Below, piece by piece: positions 1 through 10,143 of a stretch of 64,000 bases of DNA. The stretch spans positions 177,614,798-177,678,797 of the forward strand of contig NC_134138.1 of assembly GCF_033958435.1 (NCBI RefSeq). The letters are read 5' to 3'. Positions within the stretch are counted from its first letter, which is position 1. Each line of letters starts with the position of its first letter. The stretch is from Carettochelys insculpta. Lineage: Eukaryota > Chordata > Testudines > Carettochelyidae. Under the pieces are notes generated by a model, which worked only from the letters and a program-made list of their open reading frames with translations, was not told where the DNA came from and did no database searches. Both the position numbers and the translations under genes were made by a program.

Positions 1-79
1 AAATAGCAAGAGTCAGTGCCTCATAATTTAAATCTAGTGGGATGGTAATTGTTTCCAGTTTACAACCATAAACCATACA
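1..79. other. Intronic flank and left target duplication of Harbinger copy 1
   Basis: Short AT-rich intronic sequence. Bases 77-79 (ACA) are the left 3-bp target-site duplication of the element that starts at 80. Nothing else is recognised. Confidence 0.5.
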
Positions 80-409
80 AGGTGCGTCTTCACTAGCCGG
101 CTACTTTGAAGTAGCTGGCACAACGTCGAAATAGCACGCATTGCGTCTGCACACGCCGTGTGCTATTTCGATGTTGAAAACAATGTTAGGCAGCAAGACT
201 TCAAAATCCCTGTTCCTATCTGCAGATGGGAATAGCGTCCTACTTCGACGTTCAACATCGAAGTCAGGCGTGTGTAGACGATCCGCGTCCCGCTACTTCA
301 AAATAAGGGGGGCGGCCCTCCATGGTGGCCATCAGCTGAGGGGTTGAGAGTCTCTGTCCAGCCCCTCTGGGGCTCTATGGTCCCTGTGCGCAGCCGCCCT
401 TAAAGCACC

Positions 410-2110
410 ATGGACCCAGATTTCCTGTGGCAGGAAGCTGAGAGCATGCAGGCAGCAGCACATGCATATGCTAGCCCTGCACGCCCTCCAGAGGCCCTGA
501 ACATCTCAACCAGCGCCATGGCATCCAGCCAGCCCCCAGAACGCCCCCAGGGCTTCACCCCCCCCCAAGGGCACCCGGGCACCCATGGCAGCCAAACAGG
601 GGCCAAAAAGAGGCGGTGCCCCTCCTGGTCGGAGGCTGAGCTCCGGGACCTGCTGGGGCTCTGGGGCGAGGAGGAGGTGCTCCATGTAATGGGGAGCAAG
701 TGGTGGAATGTGGAAGCGTTTGTCTGACAGGCTGAGGGCCTGGCCGCCCGGGGTCACCCTCCCCGCACTCCAGATCACGTCCAGAGCAAGATGAAGGAGT
801 TGCAGCAGGGTTACGCCCAGGCCTGGGACTCGGCCAGCCAGTCTGGGGCCGCCCCCTCTGCTTGCCCCTATTACAGGGAGCTCAGGGCCATCCTGGTCCC
901 ACAGGACACCTCCTCCCCCCCGAGCCACCCTCGACACCATGGCAGACGAGCCCCAGCAGGCCTCGGAGCTGGAGTCTGGCCCGGAGGCCAGCCCTGCACC
1001 CCAGGGCCTGCCTGAGGACCACCCCCCTCAGGATGACAGAGGAGGGGTCCAGCAGCAAGAGGGGGGGCTCCTCATAGACCTCCCCTCCAGGAGCACCAGA
1101 CGGGCATCCGCCCACAAGGGTTCCCCCAACCGTGGCAATGGATGGTCAGATATGTACCCCACAGGGCACACACCCCGGGCCACAGGGTGGGGGCACCAGC
1201 CATGACCAGGAGCCCCACACACACTCAGCGGACCCCAACCTGCAACTGCCCAGCCACAGCAAGGTCCCAGGATGGTGGCATGGCCATCAGTGTCCATCAG
1301 CACCCACACCCATGGACAGCACTGTGCCCTAACCCCAGGGATGTGGGGATCATGCAATGGGGACAGATAACAGGGACGTCACACCCACCGATGGGGATGG
1401 AGACCCAGCACCCAAGCGGGGCAGGAGGGACAGGCCACAGGCCCGGGCACAGTGCTAACAGCCTTCCCCTCCCTCTCTCCCTCTCTGCAGCTGTACCATC
1501 TGAGGCCCCGGACAGCCAGGCACCCTCCATGGTCCCCGAGAGCCCACTGGAGATCAGCCACCGCCAGCGCCCAGGGACACCTCCAAGGCCAGCGGGATGG
1601 TCATGCTACTGCCGGACCCAGGGGATGGCGCCTGTGGACTCCCAGCTCCTGGCGGCTCTCCGGCGGCATACGGAGGTGGCTAAGGAGAGACTGAGGTTCG
1701 ACCGGGAGGAGTCCACCTGGTGTTGGGCGGCGTGGCAGGAGTTCATGGGTGTATTCCGAGACACAGCCGGGTTGATCTGGGAGGCTGTCACCTGGCTCCC
1801 ACCCCCTGCTGCCCCCCCTACCATCCTCCCTGCCACTCCACCTGATGCCCCCCTGCCGCCCCACCTGCCTCGCCCCCTGCCTTGCTGTCTGCTGCCCCAC
1901 CTGCCTCGCTGCCTGCCACCCCACCTACTGCGCCACCTGCCATGCCGCCTGCCAGTCCCCAAGGATTGGAGCCCACTGGGGCTGAAAACTGGCCAGTGGA
2001 GGCATCCCGGCCCCACCTGCTGGTCCTCCTGGCCCCAGGATGTCGGGGGGAGGGAATCGTGGCCCATACCTGCCAGGGGTCGCGCCCCTCTACACCCACC
2101 CCAGACTGAT
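410..2110 (+). pseudogene. Harbinger Myb/SANT-like DNA-binding protein, degenerate
   Basis: In Harbinger elements this second protein binds DNA and helps the transposase reach the nucleus and the element ends (family knowledge). The ATG at 410 sits in a context shared with copy 2 (AAAGCACCATGGACC). A basic, Trp-containing helix region follows (KRRCPSWSEAELRDLLGLWG), then GSKWWNVEAF, an in-frame TGA at 725-727, and the rest of the domain in the same frame (RTPDHVQSKMKELQQGYAQAW, then CPYYRELRAIL). Copy 2 reads through where this stop lies, so the stop is a lesion. A probable intron ends at the pyrimidine-rich acceptor CTCTCTGCAG (1481-1490). Exon 2 encodes a helical segment (about 1630-1790) and a Pro/Leu-rich tail with short tandem repeats. 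The 3' end is approximate. It is not a host gene. Confidence 0.7.
1800..1945 (+). repeat. Degenerate CCACCTGCC tandem repeat in the SANT-protein tail
   Basis: Repeated units close to CCCACCTGCCTCGCTGCCTGCC, several in a row, give a Pro/Leu/Cys-rich tail. Copy 2 has no such expansion at the matching place, so it probably arose in this copy or its lineage. Confidence 0.55.
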
Positions 2111-2381
2111 GGGCCGACAGCCGAGCCATCCGCTGGGTCCCCATTTGTATATAGTTGTCCCCCTTGTGTATAGTTGTTCCCCTTGTATATAGTTGTCCTC
2201 CTTCATATATTGGTTGCAGTTTTTGTTGTGAACATAACACAATTACCAGTTTTCAATAATCCACAGTTTTATTTTCCAAAGAACCTGAGATGTGTGCTTG
2301 TTGGGGGTGGTGGTGTGCGGGTGGTGAGTGGGCAGTGCAAGCGGTGTGTGGGGGGCCCTCTGGGGAAGGCCAGGGAGGTGC

Positions 2382-3851
2382 TCAGGGGTCTCCCTGATCA
2401 AAATGGGCCCACAGGGCCTTGCAGACCTGTACCCCCTCGCAGTGGGCCTGGTGACCGGGTGCGGCGGCTGGCTGGGGGAAGCCCGTGCTGGCGTTGACTG
2501 CCCACCCCTGGATGAAGGCCTCCCCCTTGCTCTCAACAATGTTGTGGAGGATGCAGCACGCACCCACAACCTGGGCGATGTTCTGGAGGTGGACGTCCAG
2601 GTAGGCAAGAAGGCACTACCAGCGGCCTTTCAGGCAGCCGAAGGTCCTCTCTACCATCTGGTGGGCGTGGTTCAGGCAGGCATTGAACCGCTGCTGGCTG
2701 GCTTTGAGGTGGCTGGTGTATGGGTGCATGAGCCAGGGCTGGAGGGTGTAGGCCGCATCCGCCATGAGGCAGGCGGGCACAGTAGTGTCCCCCAGAGGGC
2801 TCTCCCTCTGGGGGATGTAGGTCCCTGCCTCCAGCTGGCAGCACAGGCCCAAGTTCCAGAAGACACGGGCATTGTGTGTGCAGCTGGGCCAGCCCACATA
2901 GACATCCTGGAAGTGGCCTTGGCTGTCCACCATGGCCTGCAGGACCACGGAGTGGTAGCCCGTGCAGTTGATGTACCTTCCCCCGCTGTGGTCTGGGGCG
3001 CAGATGGGGATGTGGATCCTGTCCAGGGCCCCAAAGCAGTTCGGGAACCCCATGGAGGCAAATCCAGCTATGGCTGAGTCCAGGTCCCCGACTCGGATGA
3101 CCCTGTGCAGCAGCATGGCACTGAGTGCACAGACCACCTGTGGGGAGGGAACACAAGCGCCCATGAGGGTGTGAAGGGTGCCCCAGACCCCTCCCCCCAG
3201 ACCCCCTCCTGGGCACCTCCCCAGGTACCCCCCCGCCCAGCCCCTCCCTCCCTGGCACCCCTCCCTTCCCAGCCCCACACCCAGCCCCTCCCTTCCTCAC
3301 ACTCCTCCCTCCCCAGCCCTGCACCTGGGCCCCCATCCCCGCCCCCCCAGTGGATGCATGCCCAGGCCTCCTTACCTCCATGATGACGGCCCCGACTGTG
3401 GCTGTTCCCACCGTGAACTGGTGTCCCATGGAGCGGCAGCTGTCTGAAGCGGCCAGCTTCCAGATAGCTATTGCGACCCTGTTCTCGATGGGGAGGGTGC
3501 ACTGCATCCTTGTGTCCTGGTGCCTCAGTGTGAGGTTGAGCCACTGGCAGAGCTCCAGGAAGGTCTGTTGGAGCATGCAGAAGTTCTGCAGCCACTGGTC
3601 GTCATCCCATTCCCCCATGACCAGCTGCTCCCACCACTCGGAGCTGGTGGGGTAGCTGCAGAGGCGATGGAGCACCCAGCAGGGGAGGAAGAGGGGAGCC
3701 TGGTGGTCAGGGGCATCCCCATCTGCCCCTGGGAGGGCTCCTCTGCCAGGAGCTGCTGGGTGGCCTCGCGTGCAGCACCTAGCAGGGCGCTTGCTCCCTG
3801 GGTGACCACCTGGAGGGCTTCCAGCTGCTGCTGCTGCTGCTGGGAGTCCAT
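2382..3851 (-). pseudogene. HARBI1-type (PIF/Harbinger) DDE transposase, broken
   Basis: This would cut and paste the element through a DDE (DDE_Tnp_4) nuclease. The ATG at 3851 starts a poly-Gln run (MDSQQQQQQLEAL). Exon 1 carries WWEQLVMGEWDDDQWLQNF and ATVGAVIMEV, with a frame change between the N-terminal part and this block. An intron of 238 bp runs from the donor GGAG|GTAAGG (exon end 3376) to the acceptor CCCCACAG (exon start 3137). Exon 2 shows GALDRIHIPI (first catalytic Asp), the block CTHNARVFWN where the second Asp is expected but Asn is present, ADAAYTLQPWL, and MVERTFGCLKGRW (catalytic Glu). A stop follows that block, after which the family tail (GACCILHNIVESKGEAF) continues in another frame to 2382. 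An inactive fossil. It overlaps no host exon. Confidence 0.8.
3138..3375 (-). other. Intron of the Harbinger transposase (C-rich)
   Basis: Bounded by GT (3375-3374) and AG (3139-3138) on the minus strand, with the pyrimidine tract CCCTCCCCACAG. The plus-strand view is a run of CCCCTCCC-type repeats. The same intron position is recognisable in copy 2 (about 41900-42035). Confidence 0.65.
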
Positions 3852-4204
3852 GGCTGCTGTGCGTTGGTATGCGAGAGTGTGGCTAGCGCTCTGCAGACCT
3901 TGTGCTGTGCAGGCCGGGTGTGTCTGGGAGGGGCCCTTTAAAGAAGCATCTTGCTGTTGCCCCGGAAGGGCTAGTCCGGCCTGTGACCCCGTCTGCAGGC
4001 TTTCCTGGTCCCTTATTTCAACAGGGAACACTGTGTGTGTGGACGTTCCGCTTTTCCTTCCAGGGCGGCTCCTTTCGACGTTGAATGTCGACTGCATCAG
4101 CCCTGGAGGATGTGTAGACAATATGCGTCGAAGTAGCCTATTTCAATGTTCTTACTTCGAAGTAGACTACTTCGACGTAGCGTGCTAATGTAGACGTAGC
4201 CACA

Positions 4205-7200
4205 GTGAGCAGCCTCTCAAAGCTAAAGCAACAGGCAACAGTGCTAACTAAAAACAAGCAAGTCAGAAATTATGGATTGGGATGAAAATGATTTATAAAA
4301 GTTATCATGTAAAGCAAGATATATTGTTGAGATTATTATCCTTGCTGCAATAAAAGTTTTAAAGCTAAATACAGAAATTACAAATTAGTAGTTTGATTAG
4401 AAATAGAGAATAAAGATTTCTATCAATAAATAATGATACTTGTGTAATAACAGCTTATTCATGACAGATGAATATTGCCATTATTTACAACCACAAAAGC
4501 TTTTCTTCTCATCCCACTTTGTTGTTGTTTATGGGTCAGCTGAAGAACTTTGAAGGAGAACTTCAAATAGCATTTCAAATTTAGTATTTCACGCTGAGGA
4601 GTTTTGACAAATGGGTACCTCAACTTTGGTTGCTCAGCAGAAGTGGTCAGGATTTTCACTGTAGTACTTTTCAATGGTGAATTGGTTTTTCCAAACAACA
4701 TTTTCTGCAGAAAATGCCAATATTTAAACAAAAAAACAAAATAGCCTTGCACCAAAAAGTTGTCAGCTTTTAGCCAAACCGCAAAATATTCTGATTCAAA
4801 ATGATGCTCGTCTAATACCATGGGAGCAGCAGTCTGGGTACCTTATACTTCCATTCTCTCTGGCTAGATAACTTCTCCCAGGGGGCAGCATGGCCAGGGA
4901 CTCTGATGCTTCCCCTCCCCTCACCACTTGAGGAAAAAGTTGTGCATCTTTAGAGATATAGTCTGACCAAGGAGCCCAACCCACAGAAGAGAGTAAGACA
5001 TCTGAATTACAACTCCCATAAACCACAGGCAGCACCATTTTGCATCAAAATGTTTTCTTTCTGTGCTATTTAACAAAAAGCCAGAATTTTACTCTTCCAC
5101 ACCATTTAGCTATTTTCTAGCCTGCTATATTTCTAAGTTTCTGTTTAGGCATATAAATAGGTGGCCCAATTTTCAGAACTAAGCACCAACAGTTTTCACT
5201 GACTTCAACTGACATTGCCATGAGGTGAACACTTCTGAAAATTAGGACTCTTGTGTAGGTGCCTAAAAGTGAATTTAGGTGTGAATTCAATCAACATTTA
5301 CTGAAAAACTTGAGTTTATTGTTCTAATCTTATTTTTGAGTTGTTATTCTGATGGAAAGGTTAAATCTTTATTTCCTGATGTAAGAGTTATAAAATTAGA
5401 ATTAAATGATAAATGTGGCCCCAATTTACAATGTGCGGTCAGAGGGATGCATCTGCACATATTCCCCCTGAAGCCAATGGGCTTTGCAAAAGCACATCTG
5501 TCTGCCTTTGTATTGTAAATGGGGGGATTGTGGCTTATATTAATTTTAAAGATATAAATGAATATGTGAGCTTTGATGGACTCATAATGAACCACAAAAG
5601 TCAGGGCTATTTTAAAATTCTATATAATGCAGCCATCCAAAAGCAATCTGGAAAAAAAAATCCATTTTGCCCACATACACCTCTCCTTGTCTCAGAAATT
5701 CCACTGACCTCCAACAGTGATCTTCCTTTCCCAACAATGATAAGCGGTACTAAACGTTTTAGAATGAGTTGATAATGTGGCTGCTTACTAATAAGTGGCA
5801 CTGAGTAATCATTGTTTTGAGATTGATCCTGGACACACTTTGGCATGTGGATAAAGTAACTCATAAACCTAAGGATCTGTAACATCAAACTCTTGACTTT
5901 CGCTGTCTTCATTTTCAAGGGAGCAGCGGGAAGGGGAATAACAACAGCAGATATCACAGTGCTATAAAAAGGGGGCTAAATTTATAAAGGAATTGAGGTG
6001 TGATGACACTCATCATCACCATCCTTAACTTTTAGTAGCCTAGAAAACCACTGGGATTCACAAAGCCTGGATTAGAAACCTCGGTTTCCTGAAAAATGAG
6101 CGAGCAGAGACAGGAGCCTCAGAATGGAACTAACAAAAGGACAGATCCCTGAAGGCACTTCATCTAAACTAACCAGTGAGAGAGGTGCCAAACCACGGGG
6201 TGTAAGCTAAGCCCTTCCTCTATAGGTACCATCCCCTGCTTGGGATTCTCAGCTGCAAATCCTCTCCTGACAGCAGGAACTTCTAACATCTTAGTGAGGG
6301 GGAGTTCCCGTAAGTTTTAGCTGAGTGATTTTAGACTCCTGTTTCAAGTCCCCTGCTCCTGAGGGAGGAAGGAATAGAAACACAAATCTGGCATCTCTTA
6401 GGTGAGTGGCATGCACCTAGGAAACTTTGACTGCAAAAATGTAGGCACTGAATTAATTTAGACATCTACAGGGTTTGAAGCCACTGATCAGGGATTTTGT
6501 GACTCCTCATGGGACCTGGTTTGGTGTCTAAGGCAGCAAAGGCCTAAAGTGATTGATGCTCACAGAACTCCTTCATATTTGATATAGGCACAACAACACA
6601 GGAACACAGATTTATCCCTGTCTAACAGCAATTCAGGGATCGAGCTGGCTCTTATCTCTCAGGTCTGTGATCTAACCATTAGATCACAGGCCTTCTTTAA
6701 TTATGTCTTCTGAAATGCAATATTTCTTAGTGTTCCTATTTCCTCACATTAGGCCTACTCTTACTTTTAATGAAGCCAGTGTTAAAACTGCCATTGACAT
6801 CAGTGGGAGCTGGATCAGGCTGTTGGTGGTGGGAAGGGCTGAGGAAAATTGAAGAGTACAGAAAATAATAGGTTGCATAGCACACATTTTTATTCAAGGT
6901 TCTGACTTCAAAACACCAACTGTATCTTAAAATCTAACTGTTGCATTTTATATTTATTGAAATGTCTCCTGCTTTGGGTTTTAATGCCAGTATCGCAATC
7001 CACCCTCTTGGTTTGACTTTCCACTCTGTTCCACCACTTGCATGTGACTCCATTGAGTCGAAAAGAGTAACACCAGTGTAAAACTAGTGCCATAAAATAT
7101 AGAATCGAGCCCAATGTGTCCTGTTTTGAAATTATATGTCTGGAGAGATTTTTCATTAGCTCCTGGGTTTTGCTGTGGCTATTGTGCCTTTAAAAAAATC

Positions 7201-7241
7201 AATTTTAAGTACAGCAGAGAAAGCTCAGATCAATTGCTTAC
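4205..7241 (-). other. CNTNAP2 intron stretch without recognised genes
   Basis: AT-rich intronic DNA. Weak repeat-like segments are present: about 5150-5290 has the motif TTTAGGTG near GTGCCTAAA, as in old interspersed repeats, and 6600-6690 has a short self-complementary stretch around ATCTAACCATTAGAT. No coding exon with a credible splice pair was found. The next downstream exon of the gene is therefore beyond the left edge of the window. Confidence 0.5.
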
Positions 7242-7487
7242 CAGATGGCTTGACAAGCACTGCCATGTAGTCCTGGGTGTAAGAGCTGATGTACAGGAGG
7301 ATGCAAGGAGACTTGGTGGTACTGAAGCTGAAACTGAGTGCGTCTTTATTCAAGGCGAGGTCTGGCGCAGTGTTATCAAGGTCTGTAGAGCTCAACATAG
7401 TTCGGCTGACTAAGTCCTTTGCATTGATCCCTGGGGCCTGAAAATTGTACCGGAGCCACATCCCCTCTTCAAAAAATGCTCCAACAT
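7242..7487 (-). CDS. CNTNAP2: CNTNAP2 exon: start of laminin G domain 4
   Basis: An internal exon of 246 bp (82 codons), phase 1 at both ends. The acceptor reads GTTTTCCAG|ATGTTGG (AG at 7489-7488) and the donor reads CATCTG|GTAAGCA (GT at 7241-7240). With the G carried over from the previous exon it starts Asp-Val-Gly-Ala-Phe-Phe-Glu-Glu and runs through [10 protein letters not shown], a variable linker, [17 protein letters not shown] and MAVLVKPSG. Caspr proteins are neuronal adhesion molecules, and in Caspr2 this region follows the second EGF module and opens the fourth laminin G domain. The [15 protein letters not shown] block fits CNTNAP2 as I recall it and not CNTNAP3, 4 or 5. The linker after it differs from the mammalian form. 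It is the last exon of the gene present in the window. Confidence 0.9.
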
Positions 7488-9426
7488 CTGGAAAACAATA
7501 ACAGTAAGAGAGATAAAGGAGAAAGTGAATGTGCTGAGACATTCTTTGAAAAAGAGCAGGAATAAATAAGAATACACACATTACAGTATTATTATTGAAC
7601 TTGGTGCTGCTTTAAAAATCTATATATGAAAAATAATGAAGCATCTTGCAACCATTAACAAATCAACACTCATAACTTTCCTAGGAAGAAGGAAAGTACT
7701 ATCCTTATTTCGTAACTGAAGAAATGAATACATAGAGCAATAATAAAATTTGCACAAGGTCACACAGTAAGTTTGTAACTCAGCTGGATTGCCCGAATCC
7801 TGAGTTCAGTCCCTTCCCCACCAGACTACTCTTCCACTCATTGCCATAAAGTTGCCATAGTTTACAATGCTTAAAAAGGGCAGACAAAGGGATTAAGAGC
7901 TACAAGAAACCAGTCAAAATAAAAGAAAACTAGAGACTACACCAAGAACAAATTCCAGAAGGTGAATTGTGGAATGATCTTGCAAAGATTGTTGAAAGCT
8001 CTGGCACTTGAGAAATTGAAAATGGAATTGGACAAAGAACTGAAAAACATCATCTATTAATGGGTAAATTTTAAGGGATATTTTCCTGCTTTAACTTCCA
8101 AGAACTTGCAGGAGGCAGACAGAATGGGAACATTTGTGGACCTGAAGCATCGTTAGGGAAGTTCAACATGCCAAAGAAGTTGTGAACTAGTCAGCAGGGC
8201 ATACTAGGCCTTCTTTCCCTCAAGCAATCTGTCAGTATTTAGAGGCCAATGGTGGGTGAAGTCTACACTGTAATTTTTCTTTCTTTTTTTTGGCCACAAA
8301 TGTGCACTCTTCCCTTGGTGCCTTGGAGACATCAGACCTGCTTGTGCTCTTTGTGAACAAAAAGTCTCTGGTTAAGCACTACGTTTTTGTGCCCTTCTCA
8401 ATGTAGCTATGGTTCTCAAAGCCAGAATTTAGCCTACAGATAGCAGAAATCATATCAATAACTTTTAGAGAAACAAAGAATTAAAGTGTTAAAATCAAAT
8501 CAGCATTAATATCAAATAATTAAAACTAGGCCTTTGTTAACATTCATACTAAAAAGAGAATGTTGCCTGTGTCTCATTTTCATCAATAACTTTGCACAGT
8601 TTTAAAATGCATTACAATACAATGATTCAGCATTAAGGCTCTTCCACGCTGCCAAAATCCTAATATAATTTACTTCCTAACACAAAAGAATAAATAAAGT
8701 TGATCAAGCATAAGAAATGCTAAACAGATCAGAGAATCCCAGCAGAAAGTAAACTCAGTAGAGAAAGGAGAAAAGAATATTTTAAAACCTTTTCATCTTA
8801 CTAAGCATTCAAGTGAACCATGTCAATAACTAATTTTATGCTAATAATTATAAAATAACTTAAGATAATGATAACATCGTGACTTTTTCACATTATCAAA
8901 TATCTGATACACCCCCCCAGAGACTTTGATGAAAGGAATTATAATTAGAAATGATGTCATATCCTTGAAAACTGTTGCTGAATGCTCAAATAACTATTAT
9001 GGGAGAGGTTTTTCTGCTACCCATATTCTGCAGACCAGACTCTTACTTTATGAGTAGCCTCACTCTGAAGTTGCTATTTAATATGATCAGGGTTTTGAGA
9101 CTCTTTAATAATAGTAAAAATTGGAGATGTCTGAAAAATGAAATTTTCATCACTCAGGAAATTCAAATATTTCAACCTTTATTTTTGTTTGTGAGCCAAA
9201 AGGAAAAGTTGAATTATCAAAACTTTTTGGGAAATGAAAACCCCACAAAAATTTGATTTGGAAATATAAAAATGTTACAAAGTGGGGCAGTCTGGCATGA
9301 ATCTACATACACTTGAACATTCATGGTACCTCATGAGAGATGCCATTTGGAAGTTGCATGCCCCAATCTTCCCTTCTGGATTGGTTGCATCACTGCTGCA
9401 GGACATTTTGGGAGCCCCAGTACCAC
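7488..9426 (-). other. CNTNAP2 intron stretch, mostly unique AT-rich DNA
   Basis: Apart from a MIR-like relic (7690-7835) nothing specific is recognised. Bases 9427-9429 (AGT) are the left target duplication of the next element. Confidence 0.5.
7690..7835 (+). repeat. MIR/CORE-SINE-like relic
   Basis: The segment contains CAAGGTCACACAGTAAGT followed by a region around CCTGAGTTCAGTCCCTTCCCC and a TCTTCCACT block. This is the order of the conserved core and 3' part of MIR-type SINEs. Degenerate; orientation and limits are approximate. Confidence 0.5.
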
Positions 9427-9429
9427 AGT

Positions 9430-10140
9430 GGCTACGTCTACACGTGAAGCCTACATCGAAATAGCTTATTTCGATGTAGCGACATCGAAATAGGCTATTT
9501 CGATGAATAATGTCTACACGTCCTCCAGGGCTGGCAATGTCGATGTTCAACTTCGACGTTGCGCGGCACCACATCGAAATAGGCGCTGCGAGGGAACGTC
9601 TACACGCCAAAGTAGCACACATCGAAATAAGGGTGCCAGGAACAGCTGCAGACAGGGTCACAGGGTGGACTCAACAGCAAGCCGCTCCCTTAAAGGGCCC
9701 CTCCCAGACACAGTTGCACTAAACAACACAAAATACACAGAGCTGACAACTGGTTGCAGACCCTGTGCCTGCAGCATGCATCCCCAGCTGCCGCAGCAGC
9801 AGCCAAAAGCCCTGGGCTAAGGGCTGCCGCCCACAGTGACCATAGAGCCCCGCAGGGGCTGGAGAGAGACCGTCTCTCAACCCCTCAGCTGATGGTCGCC
9901 ATGGCGGACCCCGCTATTTCGAAGTTGCGGGACGCGCAACGACTACACGGTCCCTACTTCGACGTTGAACGTCGAAGTAGGGCGCTATTCCTATCCCCTC
10001 ATGGGGTTAGCGACTTCAACGTCTTGCCGCCTAACGTCGAAGTTAACTTCGAAATAGCGCCCGGCGCGTGTAGCTGTGACGGGCGCTATTTCGAAGTTAG
10101 TGCCGCTACTTCGAAGTAGCGTGCACGTGTAGACACAGCT
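9430..10140 (+). mobile_element. Non-autonomous Harbinger element (711 bp), copy A
   Basis: The ends are GGCTACGTCTACACGTG and the matching inverted CACGTGTAGACACAGCT, flanked by the exact 3-bp repeat AGT (9427-9429 and 10141-10143). Subterminal DNA is packed with TCGAAATAGC and TTCGAAGTAG palindromes. Internal blocks (CTTAAAGGGCCCCTCCCAGACACAG, GGGGCT near CTCAACCCCTCAGCTGATGG) match end regions of the 4.1-kb copy 1 in inverted order. It is therefore an internally deleted relative that would depend on a Harbinger transposase. Copy C (58856-59566) has the same length in the opposite orientation. Confidence 0.85.
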
Positions 10141-10143
10141 AGT

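Larger units (their letters stand above)
80..4201 (+). mobile_element. PIF/Harbinger DNA transposon, copy 1, complete ends
   Basis: A 4.1-kb element with imperfect terminal inverted repeats: the left end reads like AGSTGCGTCTNCAC and the right end is GTAGACGTAGCC. It is flanked by the 3-bp direct repeat ACA (77-79 and 4202-4204). Both ends carry many TTCGAAGTAG and TCGACGT type palindromes, probably subterminal binding sites. It holds the two genes typical of Harbinger elements in convergent orientation: a Myb/SANT-like protein on plus (from 410) and a HARBI1-type DDE transposase on minus (2382-3851). Both are damaged, so the copy is probably immobile. The gene pair and convergent order are seen; the family name is inferred from them. 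Confidence 0.85.

Noticed and set aside
3826..3843. CTG/CAG run as a possible unstable trinucleotide repeat
   Set aside because: Six units only, encoding the poly-Gln start of the Harbinger transposase; the matching run is present in copy 2.
9503..10119. Paired open frames shared by the three 711-bp elements as possible genes
   Set aside because: They consist of the Harbinger termini and palindromic repeats and have no recognisable fold. Kept only as a weak finding.
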